14,113 nucleotides of DNA, taken from positions 1 to 14,113 of the forward strand of contig JAUSEJ010000490.1 of assembly GCA_030650265.1 (NCBI GenBank), written 5' to 3'. Within the stretch, counting starts at the first letter, position 1, and the number at the start of each line of letters is the position of its first letter. The notes below the pieces were generated by a model. That model was not told where the DNA came from, searched no databases, and saw only the letters and a list, made by a program, of their open reading frames with translations. The stretch comes from Dehalococcoidia bacterium (GTDB taxonomy: Bacteria > Chloroflexota > Dehalococcoidia > JACPQF01). The position numbers and the translations under genes are program-made. Shown one piece after another: positions 6,425-13,967 of the stretch.

Positions 6425-8497
6425 ATGAAGCGCTACCGGACGGAACAACTGCGAAACGTGGGCTTCTTTGGCCACGGAGGCGCAGGCAAGACCTCCCTGG
6501 CAGAAGCAATGCTTTTCGACGCGGGGGCCATTACCCGTCTGGGGAGGGTAGACGAAGGAACCACCACGTCGGACTTCGATCCTGATGAGATTCGAAGAAG
6601 GATTTCCATCAGCCTTTCTGTTATTCCGGTAGAGTGGGACGGCGCTAAGCTGAACGTGTTGGACACCCCCGGGTACGCCGACTTCGTGGGCGAGGTCAAG
6701 GAAGCTGTGCGTGTCGCCGATGGCGCCCTGTTTCTGGTCGATGCTGTGGCTGGCGTTGAGGTCGGCACAGAACTCACCTGGAAATATGTCGATGAGCGTC
6801 AACTACCGCGGATGATCTTGGTTAACAAAATCGACCGCGAGAATGCCGATTTCTACCGAACGGTCGAGCGACTGCAGAGCGCATTTGGCTTGAAGTGCGT
6901 GCCAATTCAGATGCCGGTGGGAAGCCAGTCTTTGTTTGACGGGGTTATTGACCTAATTAGAATGAAGGCTTTCACCGGCGCCAAGTCACTGGAAGGCCCC
7001 ATTCCTGCCGATTTGGCGGAACAGGCCGCGTTGCTGCGCGATAGGCTGGTTGAGGTGGTAGCGGAAACCGACGACGAGCTCATTACGAAATATCTTGAGG
7101 GCGAAGAGATCGCCGAAGAGGAGATCATCAAGGCTCTGCAGGCCGGAACGGTCCGCGGGCAAATTGTACCTATACTGACGGCTTCTGCTCTTCTAAACAA
7201 AGCCATCTTCCCGGTGATGAGTGCGATCGTCGATTATCTACCGTCTCCCGTCGACAGGGGGGCCTTCAAATCCGTCGTTCCTCAGACTCATAAGGAAGAG
7301 TCCATCGAGCCTTCGGTCACGGCACCGCTGGCGGCCCTGGTATTTAAGACTTTGGCCGATCCCTACGTTGGCAAACTCACCTTCTTCCGCTTATACAGTG
7401 GAACTATCAGCAGCGATTCTCACGTTTGGAACGCCACTAAGTCCCGGGATGAGCGGATCGGCCAATTGTTTACTGTGCGCGGGAAGGCGCAGGAACCTAC
7501 GCAGCAGCTTGAAGCTGGGGACATCGGTGCAGTCGCAAAGTTGGCGGAAACCAACACCGGTGACACTCTTTGCGCGAAGGATCACCCGATGGCGCTGGAG
7601 GCGATTAACTTTCCTCATCCGCTTTTCAGCGCGGCGATTCAGCCCAAGACTAAGGCCGACATGGACAAACTTGGACCGGCGCTAGCGCGGATCGTGGAAG
7701 AAGATCCGTCGTTATCGGTTCACCGGGATCCCGATACCGCCGAAACCATTGTTTCGGGAACCGGCGAGTCCCATATTGACGTTTCAGTAGAGAAGATGCG
7801 CCGCAAGTTCGGCGTCGACGTCAAGACGGAACTGCCCACCGTGTCCTACAAGGAGACCATCACAGCGGGGGCCAAGGCTGAGTACAAACACAAGAAGCAG
7901 ACAGGTGGTCATGGTCAATATGGACACGTCTTCCTTGAGTTCGAGCAGCGTCCTCGAGGCTCGGGATTCGAGTTCGCCGACAAGGTCGTCGGTGGGTCGG
8001 TGCCAAAGAACTTCATACCGGCGGTCGAGAAGGGCGTCCATGAGGCCCTCTCCGAAGGGGTATTGGCCGGCTATCCAGTGGTTGACATGCGAGTCACTCT
8101 GTACGATGGCAGCTATCACCCGGTCGACTCCTCCGAGATGGCATTCAAATTGGCTGCTTCACAGGCTTTCAAGAAGGGGATGAGCGCGGCTAAACCGGTT
8201 CTTCTCGAGCCGATAATGACTCTTCAAATTACCGTGCCTGAGCACTTCACGGGTGACGTTATCGGCGATCTCAACACCAGACGAGCCCGGGTTCAAGGTA
8301 TGATTCCTGAAGGTGGAGTCAGTGTGATCGACGCCCAGGCGCCCCTGTCTGAAGTACGTCGTTACGCCACGGAATTGAGATCGATTACCCAGGGGCGTGG
8401 GACTTTCACGATGGAGTTTGGCCACTACGAGGAAGTGCCTGCCCACGCGGCCCTACAGGTGATCGCCGAAGCCAAGGCAGCTAAAGAGCAAGTGTAG
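6425..8497 (+). CDS. Elongation factor G-like GTPase (EF-G2 type)
   Basis: 690-residue translational GTPase with the full EF-G order: G domain (about 1-285), domain II (about 310-395), III, IV and V (to 690). GTPase motifs: P-loop GHGGAGKT (16-23), switch I threonines in EGTTTSDFD (44-52), DTPGYADF (80-87) and NKID (134-137). Domain V shows EPIMTLQITVPEHFTGDVIGDLN. The P-loop reads GHGGAGKT where canonical EF-G has AHIDAGKT, and the switch I region is short. Both place it in the EF-G-like/EF-G2 group rather than the main FusA. It also stands alone, away from rpsL, rpsG and tuf. Members are ribosome-linked GTPases, but whether this one translocates, recycles ribosomes or acts in stress is not settled. 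The ATG start has the near-perfect AGGAGGA 4 nt upstream. A hairpin terminator follows 33 nt after the stop. Confidence 0.92.
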   Translation: MKRYRTEQLRNVGFFGHGGAGKTSLAEAMLFDAGAITRLGRVDEGTTTSDFDPDEIRRRISISLSVIPVEWDGAKLNVLDTPGYADFVGEVKEAVRVADGALFLVDAVAGVEVGTELTWKYVDERQLPRMILVNKIDRENADFYRTVERLQSAFGLKCVPIQMPVGSQSLFDGVIDLIRMKAFTGAKSLEGPIPADLAEQAALLRDRLVEVVAETDDELITKYLEGEEIAEEEIIKALQAGTVRGQIVPILTASALLNKAIFPVMSAIVDYLPSPVDRGAFKSVVPQTHKEESIEPSVTAPLAALVFKTLADPYVGKLTFFRLYSGTISSDSHVWNATKSRDERIGQLFTVRGKAQEPTQQLEAGDIGAVAKLAETNTGDTLCAKDHPMALEAINFPHPLFSAAIQPKTKADMDKLGPALARIVEEDPSLSVHRDPDTAETIVSGTGESHIDVSVEKMRRKFGVDVKTELPTVSYKETITAGAKAEYKHKKQTGGHGQYGHVFLEFEQRPRGSGFEFADKVVGGSVPKNFIPAVEKGVHEALSEGVLAGYPVVDMRVTLYDGSYHPVDSSEMAFKLAASQAFKKGMSAAKPVLLEPIMTLQITVPEHFTGDVIGDLNTRRARVQGMIPEGGVSVIDAQAPLSEVRRYATELRSITQGRGTFTMEFGHYEEVPAHAALQVIAEAKAAKEQV

Positions 8498-8530
8498 ATT
8501 CAGTTCAAGCGAGAAGCAATTAGGAATACG

Positions 8531-8563
8531 GAAGGCCACCTAATCATGGTGGCCTTCTTGGTT
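8531..8563 (+). terminator. Hairpin terminator after the EF-G-like gene
   Basis: GAAGGCCACC (8531-8540) and GGTGGCCTTC (8548-8557) form a perfect 10-bp stem with a 7-nt loop, followed by TTGGTTAT. The T-tract is short and interrupted, so termination may be incomplete. It separates the EF-G-like gene from the glycosyltransferase gene, whose start codon is only 9 nt further on. Confidence 0.75.
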
Positions 8564-8571
8564 ATCGGACG

Positions 8572-10551
8572 ATGGAAAAGAGCAGGAACGCGGATTTTAG
8601 CCCGGCAAAATGGCTGGCCGTCCTGGCCGCCATGACATACTTCTTCCTCGCCATGTACCGTATCGACTTTCAAAGCATCTGGTATGACGAGGGACTTAGC
8701 CTTCACTATGCCTCATTGCCGCTGGTTGATGGATTGCGGGAATTGGCCGCCCAAAGTGTTCATCCTCCCCTCTATTTTTTAGGTCTCCATTTCTGGCTCA
8801 GGATCGCCGGAGATTCCGACTTCGCCCTCAGATTCCCCTCGGCGGCTTTTGGAACCCTCTTAGTTTGTGCTACCTTTATTCTGGGCCAGAAGTTGGCCGA
8901 CCGGCGGCTCGGTGTCATTGTGGCCTGCCTGACGGCCACGTCGCCTTTTCTCGTGTACTATGGGCAGGAAGCGAGAATGTACACAGCCGTCGCTCTTCTC
9001 TCGACCCTTTCGGCCGTGGCGTCCATTGACATCATTCGACGGGGGCGGGGTTACCTGATCCTTATCATTGCCTCGTCGCTCGCCGTCCTGACGCACTACT
9101 TCGCTTTCCTCGCTCTTGGCAGCCTGATGATCGTCGCTGCGCCGGTCTTTGTCTTGCAGCGCCGCTTCAGGGAAATGGCCAACTGGCTAGGATCACTGGC
9201 TGTAGCCCTGGCGGTGTTCCTGCCATGGGCAACCAATCTCTTCAGAGTAGCGACCACTCACGACGATTTCTGGCGCGACCGCTTATCGTTTGTTGGCATG
9301 TTGCAGGACGCTGTGCTCCACTTCTCATTGGGTGAAGTAGCCTGGCCCGACAACGACCTTGCGGGCATTTTCCTCGTCGCCGGAGCGCTAGGCCTCCTGG
9401 GGGTAACCCGTCGTAAACTGCAACTGGCGGTTCTCGTCTCAATTGGAACTCTGATCTCGTCCTTACTCGCCCTGGTTGCGTTCCCCAAAGTCACCTACGT
9501 CGCTCGCTACATGCTGGTTGACGCTCCGGCGTATTTTCTCCTGGTCGCTGCCGGGATCTACAATCTCGCGACGGCGGCAGTGGGGGTGAAAAGGGGAAAA
9601 GAGGTCCTTCAGATGAAGGAGGGGAAAAGGGCCGGGGCTTTGCGGCTGGCCGGCTCTGTAGTGTCGTCTTTTCTGGCGGCTACGCTCGTGCTTCTAATCG
9701 TCGGGGCAAACATAGTGTCACTTCTGCATGTCTACTTCGACCCTGCTTCTTACCGGCGGGAGGATTTTAAGTCTCTGGCGAAGTTCGTCGAGCCGTTGCA
9801 GAGGCCGGGTGATGCTTTTGTCTTCGTGGCCGGGCCTCTCAACTATGCTCTTTTCCACTATCTCCCCGCCACGGATCTCGCCGCCTGGGTGGATGCTGAC
9901 GTCAGAATCAAGCCCGGCGATCCTTTGCCCGAAGTAGATCACTTGCTGGCGCGGGAGGACATTAAGCGTGTCTGGTTAGTTCGTTCGCTGGTCAGCGCCG
10001 ACGATCTTGTCGATCCAGATCGGGTTAGCCAGAAGAAAATCATGGAGAGGTTTGGCGTCATGATCGTTCTGCAAGACGTGCGCGGCTTGATTGTCGAAGG
10101 CTACGATCGGGAACTCTATGACGACTTCCTAAAGGGGACGAAAGTTGACATAACGTATGGCGGTGAGGTGCGCTTGCCTCGCTTCAGCCTCGGAGAGCAG
10201 CGTCCGGTCAGAGGGGGAAAGGTAGCTGTAGAACTATTCTGGGAACCGGTTCGCGATGAGTCCCGACTTCTCTGGGTATCTCTGCAACTGGTCGACGGGA
10301 ATAGGGGAACCATGATCGCCCTTGCCGATTTTCCGGCGGGAGGATTGGCGCCGACCACCACCTGGAAAGCTGGAATGAGGCTGGCAGACAAGGCTGAGCT
10401 GGGCATTCCCGTGGACGCGCCAGCCGGTGACTATGATGCCTATCTGGTGCTTTATGATCCCGCAACTGGCGAGCGGCTCAAGGTAACCGGTGGCCTTGCC
10501 GGGTCATCGGCCGACTCCGCCCGTCTGTTCACGATTAGAATCTCCGACTGA
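8572..10551 (+). CDS. ArnT/PMT-type membrane glycosyltransferase (GT39-like) with C-terminal soluble domain
   Basis: 659 residues. The N-terminal half is a multi-pass membrane domain of the PMT/ArnT fold, which moves sugars from polyprenyl-phosphate carriers onto surface acceptors. After a first helix (about 12-30), the first outer loop carries IWYDEGLS with the acidic pair Asp39-Glu40 expected for catalysis. HPPLYFLGLHFWLRIAG (64-80) and ALRFPSAAFGTL (85-96) are further family signatures. Many hydrophobic helices follow to about 385. The C-terminal part (about 390-659) is soluble, and its last 140 residues (RLPRFSLGEQRPV onward) look like a beta-sandwich with an ordered ending. The start at 8572 lacks a strong ribosome binding site. 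A small hairpin flanked by direct repeats sits in a charged loop (about residues 341-353). Substrate and acceptor are unknown. Confidence 0.87.
   Translation: MEKSRNADFSPAKWLAVLAAMTYFFLAMYRIDFQSIWYDEGLSLHYASLPLVDGLRELAAQSVHPPLYFLGLHFWLRIAGDSDFALRFPSAAFGTLLVCATFILGQKLADRRLGVIVACLTATSPFLVYYGQEARMYTAVALLSTLSAVASIDIIRRGRGYLILIIASSLAVLTHYFAFLALGSLMIVAAPVFVLQRRFREMANWLGSLAVALAVFLPWATNLFRVATTHDDFWRDRLSFVGMLQDAVLHFSLGEVAWPDNDLAGIFLVAGALGLLGVTRRKLQLAVLVSIGTLISSLLALVAFPKVTYVARYMLVDAPAYFLLVAAGIYNLATAAVGVKRGKEVLQMKEGKRAGALRLAGSVVSSFLAATLVLLIVGANIVSLLHVYFDPASYRREDFKSLAKFVEPLQRPGDAFVFVAGPLNYALFHYLPATDLAAWVDADVRIKPGDPLPEVDHLLAREDIKRVWLVRSLVSADDLVDPDRVSQKKIMERFGVMIVLQDVRGLIVEGYDRELYDDFLKGTKVDITYGGEVRLPRFSLGEQRPVRGGKVAVELFWEPVRDESRLLWVSLQLVDGNRGTMIALADFPAGGLAPTTTWKAGMRLADKAELGIPVDAPAGDYDAYLVLYDPATGERLKVTGGLAGSSADSARLFTIRISD
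9592..9629. repeat. Hairpin flanked by 10-bp direct repeats inside the glycosyltransferase gene
   Basis: AGGGGAAAAG occurs at 9592-9601 and again at 9620-9629. Between them lies GTCCTTCAGATGAAGGAG (9604-9621, sharing two bases with the second repeat), which folds as TCCTTC/GAAGGA with a 4-nt loop. The hairpin matches GTCCTTCAGTGGAAGGAC, found three times near the right end of this window, at 15 of 18 positions. It is read in frame as a short Lys/Gly/Glu-rich loop between membrane helices. Confidence 0.7.
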
Positions 10552-10753
10552 GAAAGCTCTGACCTGACGCCATTGTGTGGGCCCGCAGAGAAACTCGTGA
10601 AGAAGAGCAAACTCGAAGAGCCAGGCCTGCCCGAGCGGCGGTAGGGACGACGGCGACCCCTGATTCCTACAACTCTTGCCGAACTCGCAACCGGTCGTGT
10701 TCCATGTTGTCATAGTGTCCTGCATAGCCGGACATCATTTCGAAGCTGGGTTT
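10552..10753. other. Intergenic stretch with no recognisable gene
   Basis: About 200 bp between the glycosyltransferase stop and the inverted-repeat element. No open frame with a ribosome binding site and no terminator with a T-tract were found, and the 5' part of the truncated glycosyltransferase 2 gene is not here. Confidence 0.6.
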
Positions 10754-10774
10754 GGTAGCTACTCAGGTGCCTTG
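10754..10774 (+). repeat. Terminal inverted repeat, left end of the 189-bp element
   Basis: Begins GGTAGCTACTCAGGTGCC. It differs at two positions from the copy at 13669-13689, which has the same orientation. Confidence 0.75.
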
Positions 10775-10943
10775 ATTGATAGCGTGCTATTTGCTGGCCA
10801 AAATTGTTCCGGTGGTCGGTGAAACGGGAGTGCTTGCGGCTTGGCTAATTGCTTCCAGGCGGATCGAGAACGTCGATTGACCCGAGGAAAGTCGTAGGAC
10901 GCCGGTTTTAGCATATTGACGGCCAAGGTGCCTGAGTAGTTAC
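10755..10943. mobile_element. 189-bp MITE-like element with GTAA/GTAG inverted ends
   Basis: The ends are inverted repeats about 21 bp long (10754-10774 and 10924-10944; 18 of 21 positions match), with core CTACTCAGG. The outermost bases GTAG and GTAA resemble the GTAA ends of the IS66 family. It encodes no transposase. The inner side of the right end still spells, after one frameshift, a tail RRFSILTAKVPE-stop, matching the tail RRFSTRSSKTPE-stop next to the third repeat copy at 13669. It therefore looks like a deletion derivative of a transposon or two joined ends. The 8-bp flanks (TGGGTTTG and CCACCAGG) differ, so there is no target duplication. Confidence 0.6.
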
Positions 10944-10944
10944 C
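10924..10944 (-). repeat. Terminal inverted repeat, right end of the 189-bp element
   Basis: On the - strand it reads GGTAACTACTCAGGCACC. The truncated glycosyltransferase frame opens immediately outside it. Confidence 0.75.
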
Positions 10945-11346
10945 CACCAGGAGGACAAGCAACTACGGCTTTACCTGCGAGGAGAGCAAGTCACCTATGG
11001 GGATAAAGAGGTCCACGAAATGCCCCTCGGCCCAAAGAAGGTAGGCGCCCTCAAGGGTTACCTGTCCCATTACAACTACCTGGAAAAGATGAACCGCCAT
11101 ACCGACCTTGAGGCGCGCATGCTTCGGCAGAGAGGGTTAACCACCAACTGGCGGAACTGCCTCTGGTTCCTGGGCTTGAAGCCGGCGGCCTTCTTCCTCT
11201 ACTTATACGTCTATCAGAGGGGATATATCGACGGCATGGTAGGCCTGCTCTACGACGTGTTATCTGTCTACTATGTTTTTGTGAAATATGCCAAGTGCTG
11301 GAAGGCCTCGTCTTCGGCAGCTTGTGAAATCAAGGAAACCGGCTGA
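10945..11346 (+). pseudogene. C-terminal fragment of a family 2 glycosyltransferase
   Basis: The frame is open from the edge of the inverted repeat (a TGA inside the repeat precedes it) to TGA at 11344-11346. It reads ...GDKEVHEMPLG, then LKGYLSHYNYLEKMNRHTDLEA, then GLKPAAFFLYLYVYQRGYIDGMVGLLYD and YYVFVKYAK. This is the usual C-terminal end of membrane-associated GT2 enzymes (loop with VHE, HY motif, amphipathic helix, then a hydrophobic hairpin with G-[YF]-[IL]-DG). The nucleotide-sugar-binding GT-A domain, about 200 residues with the DxD motif, is missing and not found upstream. HYNYLEKMN also looks about six residues shorter than usual between HY and the helix. The ATG at 11020 could in principle start a 108-residue protein, but no good ribosome binding site supports it. 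Best read as a remnant cut by transposition. Confidence 0.8.
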
Positions 11347-11425
11347 AGCCTTGACCCCGATGCGCCCCTCACTGCAGGTTGCTTGGTTCCCTCCGCCCCC
11401 TTTGAGGATTGGCTGCTGCGATGGT

Positions 11426-13570
11426 TCAATGAGATGTACTTGTCAAGGGTTCGCAGGCCTTCGGCACGTTGGAGCCTTGGCGAAACTCCCTTGCTATGGC
11501 GTATAGAGAGTCATCGACAGCATTCCCATGTTCATCCACCAGACCAAACACCCGGTCCACAGGTTCCGGGCCTGCCGTTGTCCAGACGTAGACAATGCCG
11601 CCGAGGACGCTGCAGTGATGGCTTCGTATTTTGCGCCACATCTCGACCAATCCGTCAGGACGATCCTGTGGGGAAAGACCGCTGGGACCGAACTCGCTGA
11701 CTAAAACTGGCGCGTCAATCCCTTCCCGTTCCCAGTTCGTCAGTATGGTGCCGATCCGGAAGGTAAAGATATTCATACCATATATTAGCCACGGACGCCG
11801 CTGCGGGCTCTTGGCCAGCACATACTTGAACGGACCCAAATAGGCATCCTCGGCGTCCCGATATATCACCGGATGGTTTGGGTCCTCACGGTGCACTGCA
11901 TCGGCAAGCTTCAGGTAGAATTCGGCAAAGGGAGCGGGATCGGCTTCAGATGGCATATCATGCATAACCTCATTGCCAATCGCCCACATCCTGAGCGAAG
12001 GCTTGTTCTTGAAACGCCGCACCGATGCAATCACCTTGTCCTGAAGGCTCTTTCGATACTCGGGGTTCGAGTATTCTCCGTCAGGAGGCAGGTAAAAAGG
12101 CATCAACACACCTATCCCATGCTTGTTAGCCTTATCCAGCAGCAGATCATCGAATTTGTCGTGTTCGTAGCCTTTGTCCGCATCCCAGCCCAAGATCGTG
12201 TTAACCCCCGCAGCCCTCATCCGAGCAAAGTCCCGGTCGTAGCGCCTGGAACGCTCGTCCTTGGACAAATGACGGTAGATAACGTTGTATCCTATCCCTC
12301 GGATCGAATCCCTCTTGCCATTGACGACATAGACGTAGTTGTGCAGACCTCCCGTGACTGACACTACGCTTGGGACCGAGAGCGATACCAAAGCCGGGTC
12401 GCCGGCCACTGTTACTAGGCTATCAAAGGAGCCTTCCCCTTGAGTACCTGCGCTTACTGGGGTGCCGCCGGAGCTTGCTGAATCGTCGTGGCTGAAGTTC
12501 GTGGCAGCAGTTCCAAACGGTGAGGAAGCGAAAGCGACAATGGCCACTGCGGGCAGGAGAAAAGCAAGTCTTGGCATGTATCGCGGACTTGAGTGTCCCG
12601 GTGAGCCGGTTGGTGCTTGCCGGAGAGCTTTCAACCTCACCAGGGCGCAAAACAAACGCACGAGGACAAATGCTGCAATGTAAATTACTACTACTGCAAG
12701 CACTCGCAGCCCGAGAGATAGCCATCCAGTGACGGCCGCGATATTGCTCTCGAATGATTGCTGAGAAGCCACAAATAACTTGGTTGCAATCTGGGTGATC
12801 CCTAAGTTCTCCAAATCCCCCGGGGTGAGTTCTCTGGACATGATGGCCAAGACGCTCCGCGCCTGCAGAAACACGCCGAATAACAGCAGGCCACTCCTCA
12901 TCGACGAGTTTGCCAAACCGCGGTCTAGCGATTCTCTTCGCAGCGCCCAACCCACCAGCATCACGCCCAGGAATATCAGGAGTCCATTGGCGCCAACTGC
13001 AGCCAGGAATTGGCTGATAACCGAGCTTCCCGGTGCCGTTACGGCGCTAACCCAAGATCCAGCAACTACCTGGTCGGAATCGACGAACAGGGCTGGCCAG
13101 AAGGTATGAAGAAAGTCCCCAATCGACCCTGACACAGCAAACCCTCGAGCGTTGATATTACCCAGCATTTCCAGACCTACCCCAGAGTAGATGGGATCGG
13201 GGACAATAGCCCTCACGGGCCATTCAAGAAGAGGAGAAGCCGATACCCGGTTCAGCAGAAGGGCCATAAGGAGAACAGCTATCTCGCGGAGTAACGAGAT
13301 CAGGAGAGGAGCACCGATGAATGAGGCAGCGACTACTGCCCAGCGGATCCCAGAGATAGACAGCTTCCACCTATGGTCGATGTACCCATCGAGGAGCGCC
13401 CGGATAGCCGCTCTGAAGTACCGATTCGGCCAGGGATGGAGCCTAGTCGACAGCGCCAGGCGAGCGAAAGAAGCTGTCAGGAAGGTTGCCCGCAACTGCT
13501 GTAACCAGCCGATCAGCCATACCTTCGTGCTGCGAATGTGCCGTCTGATCGACCAAAACATGCTATTCAC
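11426..13570 (-). CDS. Membrane-anchored clan GH-A glycoside hydrolase-like protein (GH2/GH5-type TIM barrel)
   Basis: 714 residues. The N-terminal half is membrane-bound, with hydrophobic segments at about 75-108, 192-209, 226-242, 283-312 and 333-352. A Ser/Gly/Thr-rich linker (about 355-385) leads to a beta-strand entry (about 385-415) and a TIM-barrel glycosidase (about 417-695). Barrel signatures: GKRDSIRGIGYNV (418-430), MRAAGVNTILGWD (451-463), the acid/base Glu534 in WAIGNEV and the nucleophile-type Glu626 in LVSEFGPSG, 92 residues apart as in clan GH-A. Both carboxylates are present, so it is probably active on a beta-linked polysaccharide outside the cell. The start is GTG at 13570 or ATG at 13561, and neither has a clear ribosome binding site. 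It converges on the glycosyltransferase fragment and sits between two transposon relics. Exact family and substrate are unknown. Confidence 0.85.
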   Translation of the reverse strand: MNSMFWSIRRHIRSTKVWLIGWLQQLRATFLTASFARLALSTRLHPWPNRYFRAAIRALLDGYIDHRWKLSISGIRWAVVAASFIGAPLLISLLREIAVLLMALLLNRVSASPLLEWPVRAIVPDPIYSGVGLEMLGNINARGFAVSGSIGDFLHTFWPALFVDSDQVVAGSWVSAVTAPGSSVISQFLAAVGANGLLIFLGVMLVGWALRRESLDRGLANSSMRSGLLLFGVFLQARSVLAIMSRELTPGDLENLGITQIATKLFVASQQSFESNIAAVTGWLSLGLRVLAVVVIYIAAFVLVRLFCALVRLKALRQAPTGSPGHSSPRYMPRLAFLLPAVAIVAFASSPFGTAATNFSHDDSASSGGTPVSAGTQGEGSFDSLVTVAGDPALVSLSVPSVVSVTGGLHNYVYVVNGKRDSIRGIGYNVIYRHLSKDERSRRYDRDFARMRAAGVNTILGWDADKGYEHDKFDDLLLDKANKHGIGVLMPFYLPPDGEYSNPEYRKSLQDKVIASVRRFKNKPSLRMWAIGNEVMHDMPSEADPAPFAEFYLKLADAVHREDPNHPVIYRDAEDAYLGPFKYVLAKSPQRRPWLIYGMNIFTFRIGTILTNWEREGIDAPVLVSEFGPSGLSPQDRPDGLVEMWRKIRSHHCSVLGGIVYVWTTAGPEPVDRVFGLVDEHGNAVDDSLYAIAREFRQGSNVPKACEPLTSTSH

Positions 13571-13668
13571 GGCGTATCATCAGATCTGAATACATGCGAT
13601 TCCCGTGCAAGAAACCTTCTTTGAGCTACTTGGACGCACCTAACCGTCATGAGTCGCGGCTTGGCGGG
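13571..13668. other. Upstream region of the membrane glycosidase
   Basis: About 100 bp holding the presumed promoter of the - strand gene. No convincing -35/-10 pair was found. Confidence 0.4.
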
Positions 13669-13689
13669 GGTAACTACTCAGGTGTCTTG
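13669..13689 (+). repeat. Third copy of the terminal inverted repeat
   Basis: Begins GGTAACTACTCAGGTGTC, with its interior to the right. On the - strand it codes the final residues KTPE-stop of the transposase-like remnant that lies beside it. The matching other end would be beyond the window. Confidence 0.75.
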
Positions 13690-13794
13690 CTCGAACGAGT
13701 ACTAAACCGTCGCGCCTTCAGCAACTTGTCAACTACCGAGTGACTGACATAGGCGGGCTGCCTGCCATGGCCTGCCTGAGCGCGGGCAGCATCG

Positions 13795-13812
13795 GTCCTT
13801 CAGTGGAAGGAC
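13795..13812. repeat. 18-nt hairpin repeat, copy 1
   Basis: GTCCTTCAGTGGAAGGAC: a 7-bp perfect stem with a 4-nt loop. Codes SPSTEG in the - strand coiled-coil frame. Confidence 0.85.
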
Positions 13813-13896
13813 TGCTTACGGCCCGTAGTGCCTGGTTCTCGGTCCTCAGCGCCGCGTTCTCTGCCTCCAGTTCACTGATCCGCGCTTCCAGAACCA

Positions 13897-13914
13897 GTCC
13901 TTCAGTGGAAGGAC
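13897..13914. repeat. 18-nt hairpin repeat, copy 2
   Basis: Identical to copy 1, and here pairing extends to 8 bp (AGTCCTTCAGTGGAAGGACT, 13896-13915). It sits exactly where the transposase-like remnant changes frame. Confidence 0.85.
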
Positions 13915-13949
13915 TCAGGGAGTCGTCGGACAAGCGAGAGCAACTCTTC

Positions 13950-13967
13950 ATCCTTCAGCGGAAGGAC
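13950..13967. repeat. 18-nt hairpin repeat, copy 3 (variant)
   Basis: ATCCTTCAGCGGAAGGAC: two changes from copies 1 and 2, with a 6-bp stem and a 4-nt loop. Confidence 0.75.

Noticed and set aside
10759..10962. 67-residue - strand ORF across the 189-bp element
   Set aside because: It begins in flanking sequence and ends in the terminal repeat. Only its last residues make sense, as the transposase tail, so it is not a gene of its own.
12423..12950. 175-residue - strand ORF inside the membrane glycosidase gene
   Set aside because: Shadow frame of the real gene on the same strand, with Arg/Ser/Pro-rich composition and no recognisable domain.
13795..13967. Possible CRISPR array (three short palindromic repeats)
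   Set aside because: Repeats are 18 nt, spacings are unequal (102 and 53), the 'spacers' contain coding sequence, and there are no cas genes.
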